Positions 52,259 through 60,620 of a DNA stretch of 64,000 nt are shown piece by piece. The stretch is from assembly GCF_014333615.1 (NCBI RefSeq), contig NZ_JACSCY010000014.1, positions 62,001 to 126,000 of the forward strand. Direction: 5' to 3'. The number at the start of each line of letters is the position of its first letter. The first letter of the stretch is position 1. The position numbers and the translations under genes are program-made. The DNA is from Hymenobacter citatus. GTDB taxonomy: Bacteria > Bacteroidota > Bacteroidia > Cytophagales > Hymenobacteraceae. The notes under the pieces are model-generated. The model did not search any database. It was not told the DNA's origin and saw only the letters and a program-made list of their open reading frames with translations.

Positions 52259-55200
52259 ATGAGACAGCGGTACCTTTTTTCTCTGTTTTGGTTGTTGCTG
52301 TTGCCAGCATTTACCTGGGCACAAACGCTGACGGTGCGCGGCGTAGTGAAAGACGCGACAACCGGCGAAGGCCTACCCGGCGTGACGGTGCTGGTGAAGG
52401 GCACCCAAAACGGCACCGCCTCCCAAGCCGACGGCGCCTACTCCATCGCCGTGCCTTCAACCGATGCGGTGCTCACCTTTTCCTACATCGGCTACCTGCC
52501 GCTGGAGCTGCCCGTCGGCGGGAAATCGGTGCTGGATGCCAACCTGAAAGTGGATAACAAGAGCCTGGACGAGGTAGTGGTGGTCGGCTATGGCACGGTG
52601 GCGAAGAGCGACGTGACCGGTTCCGTGTCCTCGCTAAAAGGCAGCGAGCTGAACAAGCAGCCTGCTGCATCTGTCGAACAATTATTACAGGGTAAGATTG
52701 CAGGTGTACAGGTAGTAATGCCTTCCGGCGAGCCAGGTGCCGATGCCACAGTTCGCATTCGTGGCTCTAGTTCCATCAACGGATCCAACAGTCCGCTGCT
52801 AGTGGTGGATGGTTTTCCGTGGGGGGATGCCCGAAATCTCAAGCAAATCAATCCCGAGGACATTGCCAGCATTGAGGTGTTGAAAGATGCTTCCTCGGCG
52901 GCTATTTACGGCTCCCGGGGCGCTAACGGCGTTATTCTGATTACCACCAAACGCGGCAAGGCCGGCAAAACCAGCATCACGCTGAGCACGCTGAACACCC
53001 TTTCGACCCTGCCCAGCAAGCTGGACGTATGGTCGGACCCGGTGGACGTGGCCGTTATCGATAACGAATCGCGCCGCAATGCTGGGCTGGCGCCGCTGTT
53101 TGTGGGCGAGAATTACCTAGGAACCTACTACCCCTCGGTGGCTGAGTTGCGAGGCGAAGACCCCAACAAACCCGCCTGGCCCTACCGCACGTACTGGCCC
53201 GACGAGGTGTACCGCAACCCCTTCTCGCAGAGCTACACCCTGACCGCCACCGGCGGTACCGACCGCACCAAGTTCTCCATGTCTGGCAACTATTACCGCG
53301 AGGAAGGCCTGGCCATCAAGAATTACTATGACCGCTACAACGGCCGCCTGAACCTGGAGCAGAAGCTGACCGACAAGCTAACGGCCGGCGTCAATCTGAT
53401 CCTGACCCATACGCAGCGCAACGGGGGTAGCCTTTCCGCCGACCGCTCGCCGGTGTTCCCCATCTATAACCCCGATGGCACCTACTTCCGCATCGGCCCG
53501 CGCGACTTCGGCAACCCCATTGCCTACGCCAACGAGGTGCTGAATAAGAACAAAACCATTGACGTGCTCGGCACGCTGTTCGTGAGTTATGATATTACCA
53601 AATGGCTGAATTTCCGGACGCAGCTGAGCGATAAGTACGGTAATTCAATTGGCGATGTGTACGAACCGCGCAACGTTACCAATACCGGGTATCTATATAA
53701 TGGCTTTGGCGTAATTGATAATTATTCTAGTAATGAATTATTGAACGAAAATTATTTTACCGTCAATAAAAATTTCAATCAGATTCATAATCTGAATATT
53801 GTCGCCGGCTATACCGCGCAGTCATTTAATATCCGCACGTCGCGGCTGGAGGGTAGAGGATTCATCAATGATGCGCTGGAAAATGAGAACCTCAACACGG
53901 CCCTCACGCAGTACACCACCAACGGCCTCACCAAGTCGCTGCTGAACTCCTACATCGGCCGCGTCAACTACTCGCTGCTCGACCGCTACCTGTTCACCTT
54001 TACCAGTCGCGCCGACGGCTCCTCGAAGTTTGGGGCCAACAACAAGTGGGCGTTCTTCCCCTCGGCCGCCGTGGCCTGGAAGCTGAATGAGGAAGCCTTC
54101 TTGCGCGCTGTGCCTACCATTTCGGAAGCAAAGGTGCGCGTGAGCTACGGCCTGACCGGCAACCAGGGCATCAGCCCCTACCAGACGCTCGACCGCCTGG
54201 GCGCGGGTCGCTACTACACGGGCGGCAGCTTTCAGACCGGCTTCGGCCCCGGCATTTTTGGCTACGATGGCTACAACAAAATCTGGGAGGGCGTGCCCAA
54301 CCCCGATCTGAAGTGGGAAACCACCTCGCAACTCGATGCCGGCCTGGATTTGGGCTTCCTGAACCAGCGCATTACGCTCAGCGCCGACGTGTACTACAAG
54401 CGTACCCGCGACCTGTTGCGCCAGACCTACATCACGCCTTCCTCGGGCTACGACCGCCTGTGGGTGAACGACGGCGTGATTGAAAACAAAGGCGTGGAGC
54501 TGGGCTTGAACGCCGAAATCCTGAACGGCCCGGTGCAGTGGAGCGTGGGCGGCAATTTCACTCTGAACCGCAACAAACTCATTAGCATGGGCGAAGACAA
54601 CTTCGTGTGGAATGGTAGCAGCATCGAAATGCTGCGCGCGCCGGTGAATGCCTACATCGTGGGCGAGCCCATCAACGTGTTCTACGGCTACAAAACCAAC
54701 GGCATCATCCAAACTGTGGAGGAGGGTAGGGCTTCGGGCCTGACCGGCGACATGGCCCGTCCCGGCGAGATTAAATACGTGGACCTGAACGGCGACGGCG
54801 CCGTGAACGATCAGGACCGCACCATCATCGGCAACCCCAACCCCAAGTTTCTCTACAGCCTCAACACCAGCTTGCGCCACAAGGGCTTCGACTTATCGGC
54901 CCAATTCTACGGCGTGTCGGGCAACGATGTGTTCGACATGCGCAAGTTCTCGCCCAGCCGCCAGCTCCAGCGCTGGACGCCCGATAACCCGACCAACGAC
55001 TACCCCAGCGTGAATGCGACCCGCGCCTACTACGGCTCCGATTGGTTTGTGACCAGCGGCTCGTTTATGCGCATCCAGAACGTGACGCTGGGCTACAACT
55101 TCAAGTCCAACCTGATAAAAGGCTTGGAAACGCTGCGGATCTACTTCTCGGGCAGTAACCTCTACACCTTCACGGGCTTCCATAAAGGCTTCGACCCGGA

Positions 55201-55279
55201 GGTGCCCTACAATGGCCTGCAATACGGGTCCTACCCCCGGCCCCGTGCTCTGTCGGTGGGGGTAAACATTGGAATCTAA
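52259..55279 (+). CDS. SusC/RagA TonB-dependent outer-membrane transporter
   Basis: 1006 residues. Signal peptide to about 22 (ending WAQ), then a carboxypeptidase-D-like domain (TVRGVVKDATTGEGLPGVTV), the SusC signature SLDEVVVVGYGTV, a plug domain with LLVVDGFPWGDARN and EDIASIEVLKDASSAAIYGS then RGANGVILITTKRG, and a 22-strand barrel ending ARALSVGVNIGI-like (PRALSVGVNIGI). It imports mannooligosaccharides with the SusD partner encoded next. A segment of about 150 bases near 53690-53830 uses AT-rich codons unlike the rest of the gene. Confidence 0.96.
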   Translation: MRQRYLFSLFWLLLLPAFTWAQTLTVRGVVKDATTGEGLPGVTVLVKGTQNGTASQADGAYSIAVPSTDAVLTFSYIGYLPLELPVGGKSVLDANLKVDNKSLDEVVVVGYGTVAKSDVTGSVSSLKGSELNKQPAASVEQLLQGKIAGVQVVMPSGEPGADATVRIRGSSSINGSNSPLLVVDGFPWGDARNLKQINPEDIASIEVLKDASSAAIYGSRGANGVILITTKRGKAGKTSITLSTLNTLSTLPSKLDVWSDPVDVAVIDNESRRNAGLAPLFVGENYLGTYYPSVAELRGEDPNKPAWPYRTYWPDEVYRNPFSQSYTLTATGGTDRTKFSMSGNYYREEGLAIKNYYDRYNGRLNLEQKLTDKLTAGVNLILTHTQRNGGSLSADRSPVFPIYNPDGTYFRIGPRDFGNPIAYANEVLNKNKTIDVLGTLFVSYDITKWLNFRTQLSDKYGNSIGDVYEPRNVTNTGYLYNGFGVIDNYSSNELLNENYFTVNKNFNQIHNLNIVAGYTAQSFNIRTSRLEGRGFINDALENENLNTALTQYTTNGLTKSLLNSYIGRVNYSLLDRYLFTFTSRADGSSKFGANNKWAFFPSAAVAWKLNEEAFLRAVPTISEAKVRVSYGLTGNQGISPYQTLDRLGAGRYYTGGSFQTGFGPGIFGYDGYNKIWEGVPNPDLKWETTSQLDAGLDLGFLNQRITLSADVYYKRTRDLLRQTYITPSSGYDRLWVNDGVIENKGVELGLNAEILNGPVQWSVGGNFTLNRNKLISMGEDNFVWNGSSIEMLRAPVNAYIVGEPINVFYGYKTNGIIQTVEEGRASGLTGDMARPGEIKYVDLNGDGAVNDQDRTIIGNPNPKFLYSLNTSLRHKGFDLSAQFYGVSGNDVFDMRKFSPSRQLQRWTPDNPTNDYPSVNATRAYYGSDWFVTSGSFMRIQNVTLGYNFKSNLIKGLETLRIYFSGSNLYTFTGFHKGFDPEVPYNGLQYGSYPRPRALSVGVNIGI

Positions 55280-55297
55280 GTATCTGATTGGTTTACA

Positions 55298-55369
55298 GTT
55301 GTTTGTTTTTGGTTTTTAGCTGGTAGAGTACCGCTGTAGTTGTGTTTCCAGCAGCCAAAAACAAACAAC
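55298..55369 (+). repeat. Long inverted repeat between susC and susD
   Basis: GTTGTTTGTTTTTGG (55298-55312) and CCAAAAACAAACAAC (55355-55369) are exact inverted copies with a 42-base loop; a further pair GGTTTTTAG / CTAAAAACC (55311-55319, 55376-55384) overlaps. It ends 27 bases before the susD ATG and may tune the susC:susD ratio. Confidence 0.5.
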
Positions 55370-55396
55370 CGAAACCTAAAAACCAGCCCCCACCCC

Positions 55397-56875
55397 ATGA
55401 AACGCATCACTCAACTGGGCCTGGCCGCGGCCGTCGCGCTGCTGGCAGGCTGCTCGCTCGAGGAAGAGCCCTACGGCTTCAACTCCACCACCAACTTCTA
55501 CAAAACGGAGGCCGACGCCAACGCGGCCCTGGTGTACGCTTACGCCATCTTGCCGGAGATTGAGTACTACTCCCGCAACTTCATTCTGATTACGGAGCTG
55601 CCAACCGAAAACATTACCCTGAAGCCCGACGCCGGCGCCAGCAACTTTGAGTTTGACCGCCTGGCCGTGCGCCCCGACAACCCGGAGCTGACCACCGCCT
55701 GGCGCTACGCCTACATCGGCGTGAACCGCGCCAACGCCGTCATTGCCAACGTGCCAGGCATTACGGAGATGAGCGACGCCAGCCGTAACCAGCTGGTAGG
55801 GGAGGCGCACTTCCTGCGGGCGCTGCACTACTTCAATATCGTGCGGCTGTTTGGGGCCGCCCCCGTGCACACCACGCCCGTTACGTCGCTGGACCAGACC
55901 AGCTCGGCGCGGGCTACCATGCAGGAAATCTATGCCCTGATTACCGACGACCTCAAGAAGAGTATCGAGCTGACCGATGCCGTGCGCCGCGATGGCCGCG
56001 CCAACAAGGTGGCGGCCTGGGGCCTACTGGCCAAGGTGGACCTGACGCTGGCCTCGGGCAAAGCCACTAACTCGCCCGGCTACGACTTCGTGCCCAATGC
56101 CGATGCGCTCTACGCCGAGGCCAAAACCTACGCCGGCAACGTGCTGACCAACAGCGGCAGCTACGGCCTCGACCCCAGCCTCAAAGCCATTTTCGACGTG
56201 GACAAAAAGAACGGGCCCGAGCACATTTTTGATGTGGCTACCGACCGCTCGGGCCTCTCGGAAGGCAACTACTCCAAGCTGCCGCTGATGTTCATTCCCT
56301 ACATCGACGGGGCCGTGTTCAAGCTCGCCGACAGCACCAGCGTGCGTTCCGGCTACAATCACTTCGTGACGGAGCCAGCCCTCTACAACAGCTTTGCGGC
56401 GGACGACAAGCGCAAAACCGAGCTGATTCCGAGCCGCGTGTACGTGGGCAACAAGGAAACGGTGCTCAGCATTACCGGCTACAGCCGGCCCTTCACCCGC
56501 AAGTATCTCGATCCTAAGCAGGTAGGCGAACAGACCAGCGCCAATACCCCTGTGCTGCGCTATTCCGACGTGCTGCTGCTGTACGCCGAAGCCTGCGGCC
56601 CCACGGCGGAGGGCTACGCGGCCGTAAACCGCATCCGGACCCGCGCGGGCCTCGCCAACCTGCAACCCGGCCTGAGCGTGACGGCCTTCCGCGACGCCAT
56701 TCTTCAGGAGCGGGCGTGGGAGCTGGCCTTCGAGGGCAACCGCTTGTTTGACTTGCGCCGCACCCACAAAATGGAAGAAGTGCTGGTGCAGAAATACGGC
56801 AAGACCATTCAGCCCGACAACGCCTACTTCTTCGCCACGCCTACCCGCGAAACCGACCTCAACCCCAACCTCTAA
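55397..56875 (+). CDS. SusD/RagB outer-membrane glycan-binding lipoprotein
   Basis: 492 residues from the ATG at 55397. The lipoprotein signal is MKRITQLGLAAAVALLAGCS, with the lipobox LAGC. The SusD fold is shown by TEADANAALVYAYAIL near the start, LVGEAHFLRALHYFNIVRLF near 135, VAAWGLLAKVDLTLASG and the C-terminal AILQERAWELAFEGNRLFDL. It caps the SusC barrel and binds the sugar chain at the cell surface. Confidence 0.95.
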   Translation: MKRITQLGLAAAVALLAGCSLEEEPYGFNSTTNFYKTEADANAALVYAYAILPEIEYYSRNFILITELPTENITLKPDAGASNFEFDRLAVRPDNPELTTAWRYAYIGVNRANAVIANVPGITEMSDASRNQLVGEAHFLRALHYFNIVRLFGAAPVHTTPVTSLDQTSSARATMQEIYALITDDLKKSIELTDAVRRDGRANKVAAWGLLAKVDLTLASGKATNSPGYDFVPNADALYAEAKTYAGNVLTNSGSYGLDPSLKAIFDVDKKNGPEHIFDVATDRSGLSEGNYSKLPLMFIPYIDGAVFKLADSTSVRSGYNHFVTEPALYNSFAADDKRKTELIPSRVYVGNKETVLSITGYSRPFTRKYLDPKQVGEQTSANTPVLRYSDVLLLYAEACGPTAEGYAAVNRIRTRAGLANLQPGLSVTAFRDAILQERAWELAFEGNRLFDLRRTHKMEEVLVQKYGKTIQPDNAYFFATPTRETDLNPNL

Positions 56876-56887
56876 CCCACCCACGTT

Positions 56888-57772
56888 ATGAACCTGCGAA
56901 TCACAACTATAGGGGCTGGTATGCTACTGGGCCTAAGCTGCCTGAGTGGTTGCACCGACGACCCCTTCGAAGGCATTGAAAGCAACGAGCGCGCCATCAC
57001 CGTTTTCTCTCTGGACAAAGGGCAAATTGGGGTAGCCGACATCGTTCGCACCCCCGAAACCGGCACCGTCACGGTGTACGTGGTGCGGGGCACCGACCTG
57101 ACCAACGTAGTGCCCCGCATCGAAACATCGTACAAAGCCCACGTATCGCCGGCCTCGGGCGAGGCAGTAAACTTTGCCACCGGCAACCGCACCAAAACGT
57201 ATTCGGTCACCTCAGAGTCGGGCCAGACGCGGGAGTGGACGGTGCAAGTGAAAGACTACCAATCGGATATGGACGGCACGTGGAAGGTGACCAACATGCA
57301 GTTTCAGTATTTCATTGGGGAGGGCGAAAGCTGGGGCTGGAACGGCACCAAAAACGTAGCCAGCAACATGGCCGATGCCACCAAGGAAAACGATAATACG
57401 CTGGAATTTACGACGACCGGTGTGACGGCCGACGGTAAAATCACGGGCACCTACACCCACAGCCCCGGCCCCGATGGCGCCTTTGCCGACTTCAATTACA
57501 AGGGCACCGACTACAACTACAAATTCCGCCGCCTACCCAAAAACCAGGGCACGTTTGTGCGCGATTTCACGGCCAATACCATCACGTTCAGTCCCGGCGG
57601 GCAGGCCACGGGCCAGACCAAAACCGTTGCTATCGAGTTTAATGCCGATAAATCGACGTTGAAAATACCCTTCAACGTGCAGCCTTACGACATCGATTGG
57701 AACGGCGACGGCAACAAGAAAGAGCTAGGTGGCGCCAAAACGACGTGGTATATGTTGCAGAAAGTAAACTAA
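56888..57772 (+). CDS. Surface lipoprotein of the mannan locus (SusE/SGBP position)
   Basis: 294 residues, lipobox LSGC at about 20. Residues 35-120 look like a beta-sandwich of the kind seen in DUF5018-type proteins (TVYVVRGTDLTNVVPRIETS, TREWTVQVKDY). The C-terminal half (DGTWKVTNMQFQYFIGEGES ... AKTTWYMLQKV) is a lipocalin-like barrel. It is 12 bases after susD and fills the position of SusE or a surface glycan-binding protein. Binding of mannan is inferred from the locus only. Confidence 0.75.
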   Translation: MNLRITTIGAGMLLGLSCLSGCTDDPFEGIESNERAITVFSLDKGQIGVADIVRTPETGTVTVYVVRGTDLTNVVPRIETSYKAHVSPASGEAVNFATGNRTKTYSVTSESGQTREWTVQVKDYQSDMDGTWKVTNMQFQYFIGEGESWGWNGTKNVASNMADATKENDNTLEFTTTGVTADGKITGTYTHSPGPDGAFADFNYKGTDYNYKFRRLPKNQGTFVRDFTANTITFSPGGQATGQTKTVAIEFNADKSTLKIPFNVQPYDIDWNGDGNKKELGGAKTTWYMLQKVN

Positions 57773-57820
57773 CCAGCTACTTGCCTTTCGCGCCGCCCTA
57801 CCTCCCTAACGCTCGCCCGC

Positions 57821-58783
57821 ATGCACACCCACGCCCTAAGAACGCTCCTTCTCCTTTGTCTGCTTCATACCAGCGCTTTTGCTCAATCCAGGCGCGTTTT
57901 ACCCTTCTTGCAGCGCATTTCGGGCAAGCAAACCCTGGCTGGGCAGCACAACAAGGAGCCTAACGCCGAGCCGACCAAGTGGACCGATTATATCCACCGG
58001 ACCACCGGCAAATACCCGGCGCTGTGGAGCGGTGATTTCCTGTTTCAGCAGGAAAACATCGACAACCGCTGGAAGATGGTGCAGGAGGCCGAGCGGCAGT
58101 ACAAGGCGGGCGCGGTGGTGAACATCATGTGGCACGCCTGCCCGCCCGGCTCCGGCGAGCCCTGCGGCTGGGACCCGGGCCTGCTCAACCAGCTGCTCAC
58201 CGATGCCCAATGGCAGGAGCTGGTTACCGACGGTACCCCGCTGAACAAGACGTGGAAGTCGCGCATGGACGACATTGCCGTGTACTTGCAGTACCTGAAG
58301 GATAAGCAAGTGGAGGTGCTGTTCCGGCCGCTGCACGAAATGAACCAGGGGAAATTTTGGTGGGGTGGGCGGCCCGGTCCCCAGGGCACGGCCCGCCTCT
58401 ACCAAATCACCCACGACTACTTGCAGAAAACCAAGGGCCTGACCAACTTAATCTGGGTGTGGGATATGCAGGACATGAGCCGCGACTTTGCCCAGTACAA
58501 CCCCGGCCCGCAGTACTGGGACGTGTTTGCCTTCGACGTGTATGACAATGGCTACGACCAGTCGTGGTACGACTACATCCTACCCCTTGTGGGCAACAAG
58601 CCCATAGCCATTGGCGAGTGCGCAGTGTTGCCTACCCCCGAACTGCTGGCGAAGCAACCCCGCTGGGTATTCTTTATGGACTGGGCCGAGCTGGTGCAGG
58701 AAAAGAACTCCGAAGACGCCATCAAACGCATTTATAACGCGCCGCGCGTGCTCACGCGCGACGAAATGCCGCAGTGGAAATAG
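57821..58783 (+). CDS. GH26 endo-beta-mannanase
   Basis: 320 residues with a signal peptide ending AFAQ near 22. The GH26 barrel is complete: ISGKQTLAGQHNKEP, NIMWHACPPGSGEPC, the acid/base Glu in RPLHEMNQGKFWW (about 173) and the nucleophile Glu in PIAIGECAVLP (about 266). It cleaves beta-1,4-mannan to short oligosaccharides, probably in the periplasm or on the surface. It has no lipobox or sorting tail, unlike its paralogue at 60621. Follows the lipoprotein by 48 bases. Confidence 0.94.
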   Translation: MHTHALRTLLLLCLLHTSAFAQSRRVLPFLQRISGKQTLAGQHNKEPNAEPTKWTDYIHRTTGKYPALWSGDFLFQQENIDNRWKMVQEAERQYKAGAVVNIMWHACPPGSGEPCGWDPGLLNQLLTDAQWQELVTDGTPLNKTWKSRMDDIAVYLQYLKDKQVEVLFRPLHEMNQGKFWWGGRPGPQGTARLYQITHDYLQKTKGLTNLIWVWDMQDMSRDFAQYNPGPQYWDVFAFDVYDNGYDQSWYDYILPLVGNKPIAIGECAVLPTPELLAKQPRWVFFMDWAELVQEKNSEDAIKRIYNAPRVLTRDEMPQWK

Positions 58784-58831
58784 CCCCCGAAGCGGCTATC
58801 AGCCGAAGATAGGGCGTGTAAACCAAACACC

Positions 58832-60517
58832 ATGATACACCGCAACTTCGTGTTGCTGACGCTGCTGTGGCTGCTGTCGGCACGGGCGGGCTATGCCCAA
58901 AAAGTTATCGGGCAAGCCGTGCTGCGCACGCCTACCATCCAGCGGTATGAGAAGGCCGAGTGGGATATTGTGCTGAGTCAGCAGTTTCAGAATCCCTACC
59001 GCCAGCAGGAGGTGACGCTGGATTTGGTGCTGACCTCGCCCAGCGGCATGCCCGTGGTGGTACCGTGCTATTTCGAGCGCAACAACGGCGCGGCGTCGGC
59101 GTGGAAGGCCCGGTTTGCCCCCCGCGAGGTGGGTTCCTACACGGGCCTGCTGCGGCTGACGCAGAAGGGTAAAACGGAGGAGAAGCCCATTGACGGCTTT
59201 ACGGTGGCAACGAGCACGAACCCCGGCTTTCTGCACGCCAACGACCTATATACTTTCCGCTTTGATAACGGGGAGTTGTTTCGGGGAATCGGGGAGAACG
59301 TGGGGTGGGAGGCGCGCTCGTTTGAGAATCAGAAATGGACCTATGATTATCTGCTGCCTACCCTAGCCAAGAACGGCGCGAACTTCTTTCGCACCTGGAT
59401 GTGCTACTGGAACCTGCCGCTGGAGTGGCAGAAAGTCAGCTCCACGAAGCGCTACACCAACACCACCGACTACTTCAACCCCGGCGCCATTAAGCGTATG
59501 GACGAGTTGGTGCACCTCACCGACTCGCTGGGGCTATATTTCATGCTGACCTTCGACTGGCACGGCCACCTGATGGAGCAGGGCGGCTGGCGCAACAGTC
59601 CCTACAACCGCCTCAACGGCGGCCCGGCCCGCACGCCTACCGAGTTCTTCACCCTACCCGCCGCCCGCGCCAAGTACAAGGATAAGCTACGCTACGTGGT
59701 GGCGCGCTGGGGCTACAGCACCCACATTGGCGCGTGGGAGTTTTTCAACGAAATCGACAACGCCGTGTTCACCCAGCAGGATAGCCTGCTGATTCCGCAC
59801 GACGCCGTGACGCTCTGGCACGGTGAGATGAGTCGCTACCTCAAAGACATCGACCCCTACCAGCACTTGGTCACCACTAGCATTTCGCACCGCGACATTC
59901 TGGGCCTGAACTCCATCGCCTATATCGACTTCAACCAGAAGCACATCTACAAGCACACCGAGAAGATTCCGGGTATCTACCCTAGCTACATCCAAACCTA
60001 CGGCAAGCCCTACGTGGTGGGCGAGTTTGGCTACCGCTGGGAAGACGCCGACCCTAATTACAAGGAAGGCTTCAACTACGACTACAAACGCGGTCTGTGG
60101 TATGGCCTGTTCAGCCCTACCCCCATTCTGCCCATGACGTGGTGGTGGGAGCTGTTCGACGACCAGCAGATGACGCCCTACTTCCGGGCCGCGCGCACCA
60201 TCAGCGACCAGATGCTGGCCGCCGGCCACGGCGAGTTTGAGCCGTTTGCGGTAACCTCGGGTACGGTACAGAGCTTCGGCATGCGCTGCGGCGACACCTA
60301 CTTTGTGTACCTGCTCAACAACGGCCTGAACAAGGCCACAGTGCCGGTTTACTTTGATGTCCGCGGTAAAAACCTCGTGGTGCAGGCCTTCGCGCCTACC
60401 ACCCGGCAGTATAGCAAGCTCACCCGGTTTGAGCTGAAACGCGAGCAGCTGACCTTACCTGATGTAATGCTGGATCCGAGACAGGAATTGGTACTGCTTG
60501 TGAAAGCTTCCAGATAG
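58832..60517 (+). CDS. DUF5060 plus GH5-like glycoside hydrolase
   Basis: 561 residues, signal peptide ending GYAQ near 23. Residues 30-120 form the DUF5060 beta-domain (RYEKAEWDIVLSQQFQNPYR). The catalytic barrel follows with FFRTWMCYWNLPLEWQK, DWHGHLMEQGGW, the acid/base Glu in AWEFFNEIDNA (about 307) and the probable nucleophile in PYVVGEFGYRW (about 398). A C-terminal beta-sandwich ends the protein. Such enzymes act on beta-glycans; mannosidase or mannanase activity is inferred from neighbours. Confidence 0.87.
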   Translation: MIHRNFVLLTLLWLLSARAGYAQKVIGQAVLRTPTIQRYEKAEWDIVLSQQFQNPYRQQEVTLDLVLTSPSGMPVVVPCYFERNNGAASAWKARFAPREVGSYTGLLRLTQKGKTEEKPIDGFTVATSTNPGFLHANDLYTFRFDNGELFRGIGENVGWEARSFENQKWTYDYLLPTLAKNGANFFRTWMCYWNLPLEWQKVSSTKRYTNTTDYFNPGAIKRMDELVHLTDSLGLYFMLTFDWHGHLMEQGGWRNSPYNRLNGGPARTPTEFFTLPAARAKYKDKLRYVVARWGYSTHIGAWEFFNEIDNAVFTQQDSLLIPHDAVTLWHGEMSRYLKDIDPYQHLVTTSISHRDILGLNSIAYIDFNQKHIYKHTEKIPGIYPSYIQTYGKPYVVGEFGYRWEDADPNYKEGFNYDYKRGLWYGLFSPTPILPMTWWWELFDDQQMTPYFRAARTISDQMLAAGHGEFEPFAVTSGTVQSFGMRCGDTYFVYLLNNGLNKATVPVYFDVRGKNLVVQAFAPTTRQYSKLTRFELKREQLTLPDVMLDPRQELVLLVKASR

Positions 60518-60620
60518 AAAAAAGTCTGTTGCCATCTGCCTGTGAAAGGCGGCTAGAAGATGGTCACAGGAAACAACTACGCACTACCTCATCACACTTT
60601 CTACCCCAACTCCCACTCGT

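Noticed and set aside
53822..54880. A 350-codon minus-strand frame inside susC
   Set aside because: It is fully contained in a well-supported SusC gene and its product is a low-complexity Val/Ala/Gly/His sequence typical of antisense frames.
56024..56884. A 286-codon minus-strand frame inside susD
   Set aside because: Same reason: composition reflects the opposite strand of the susD gene.
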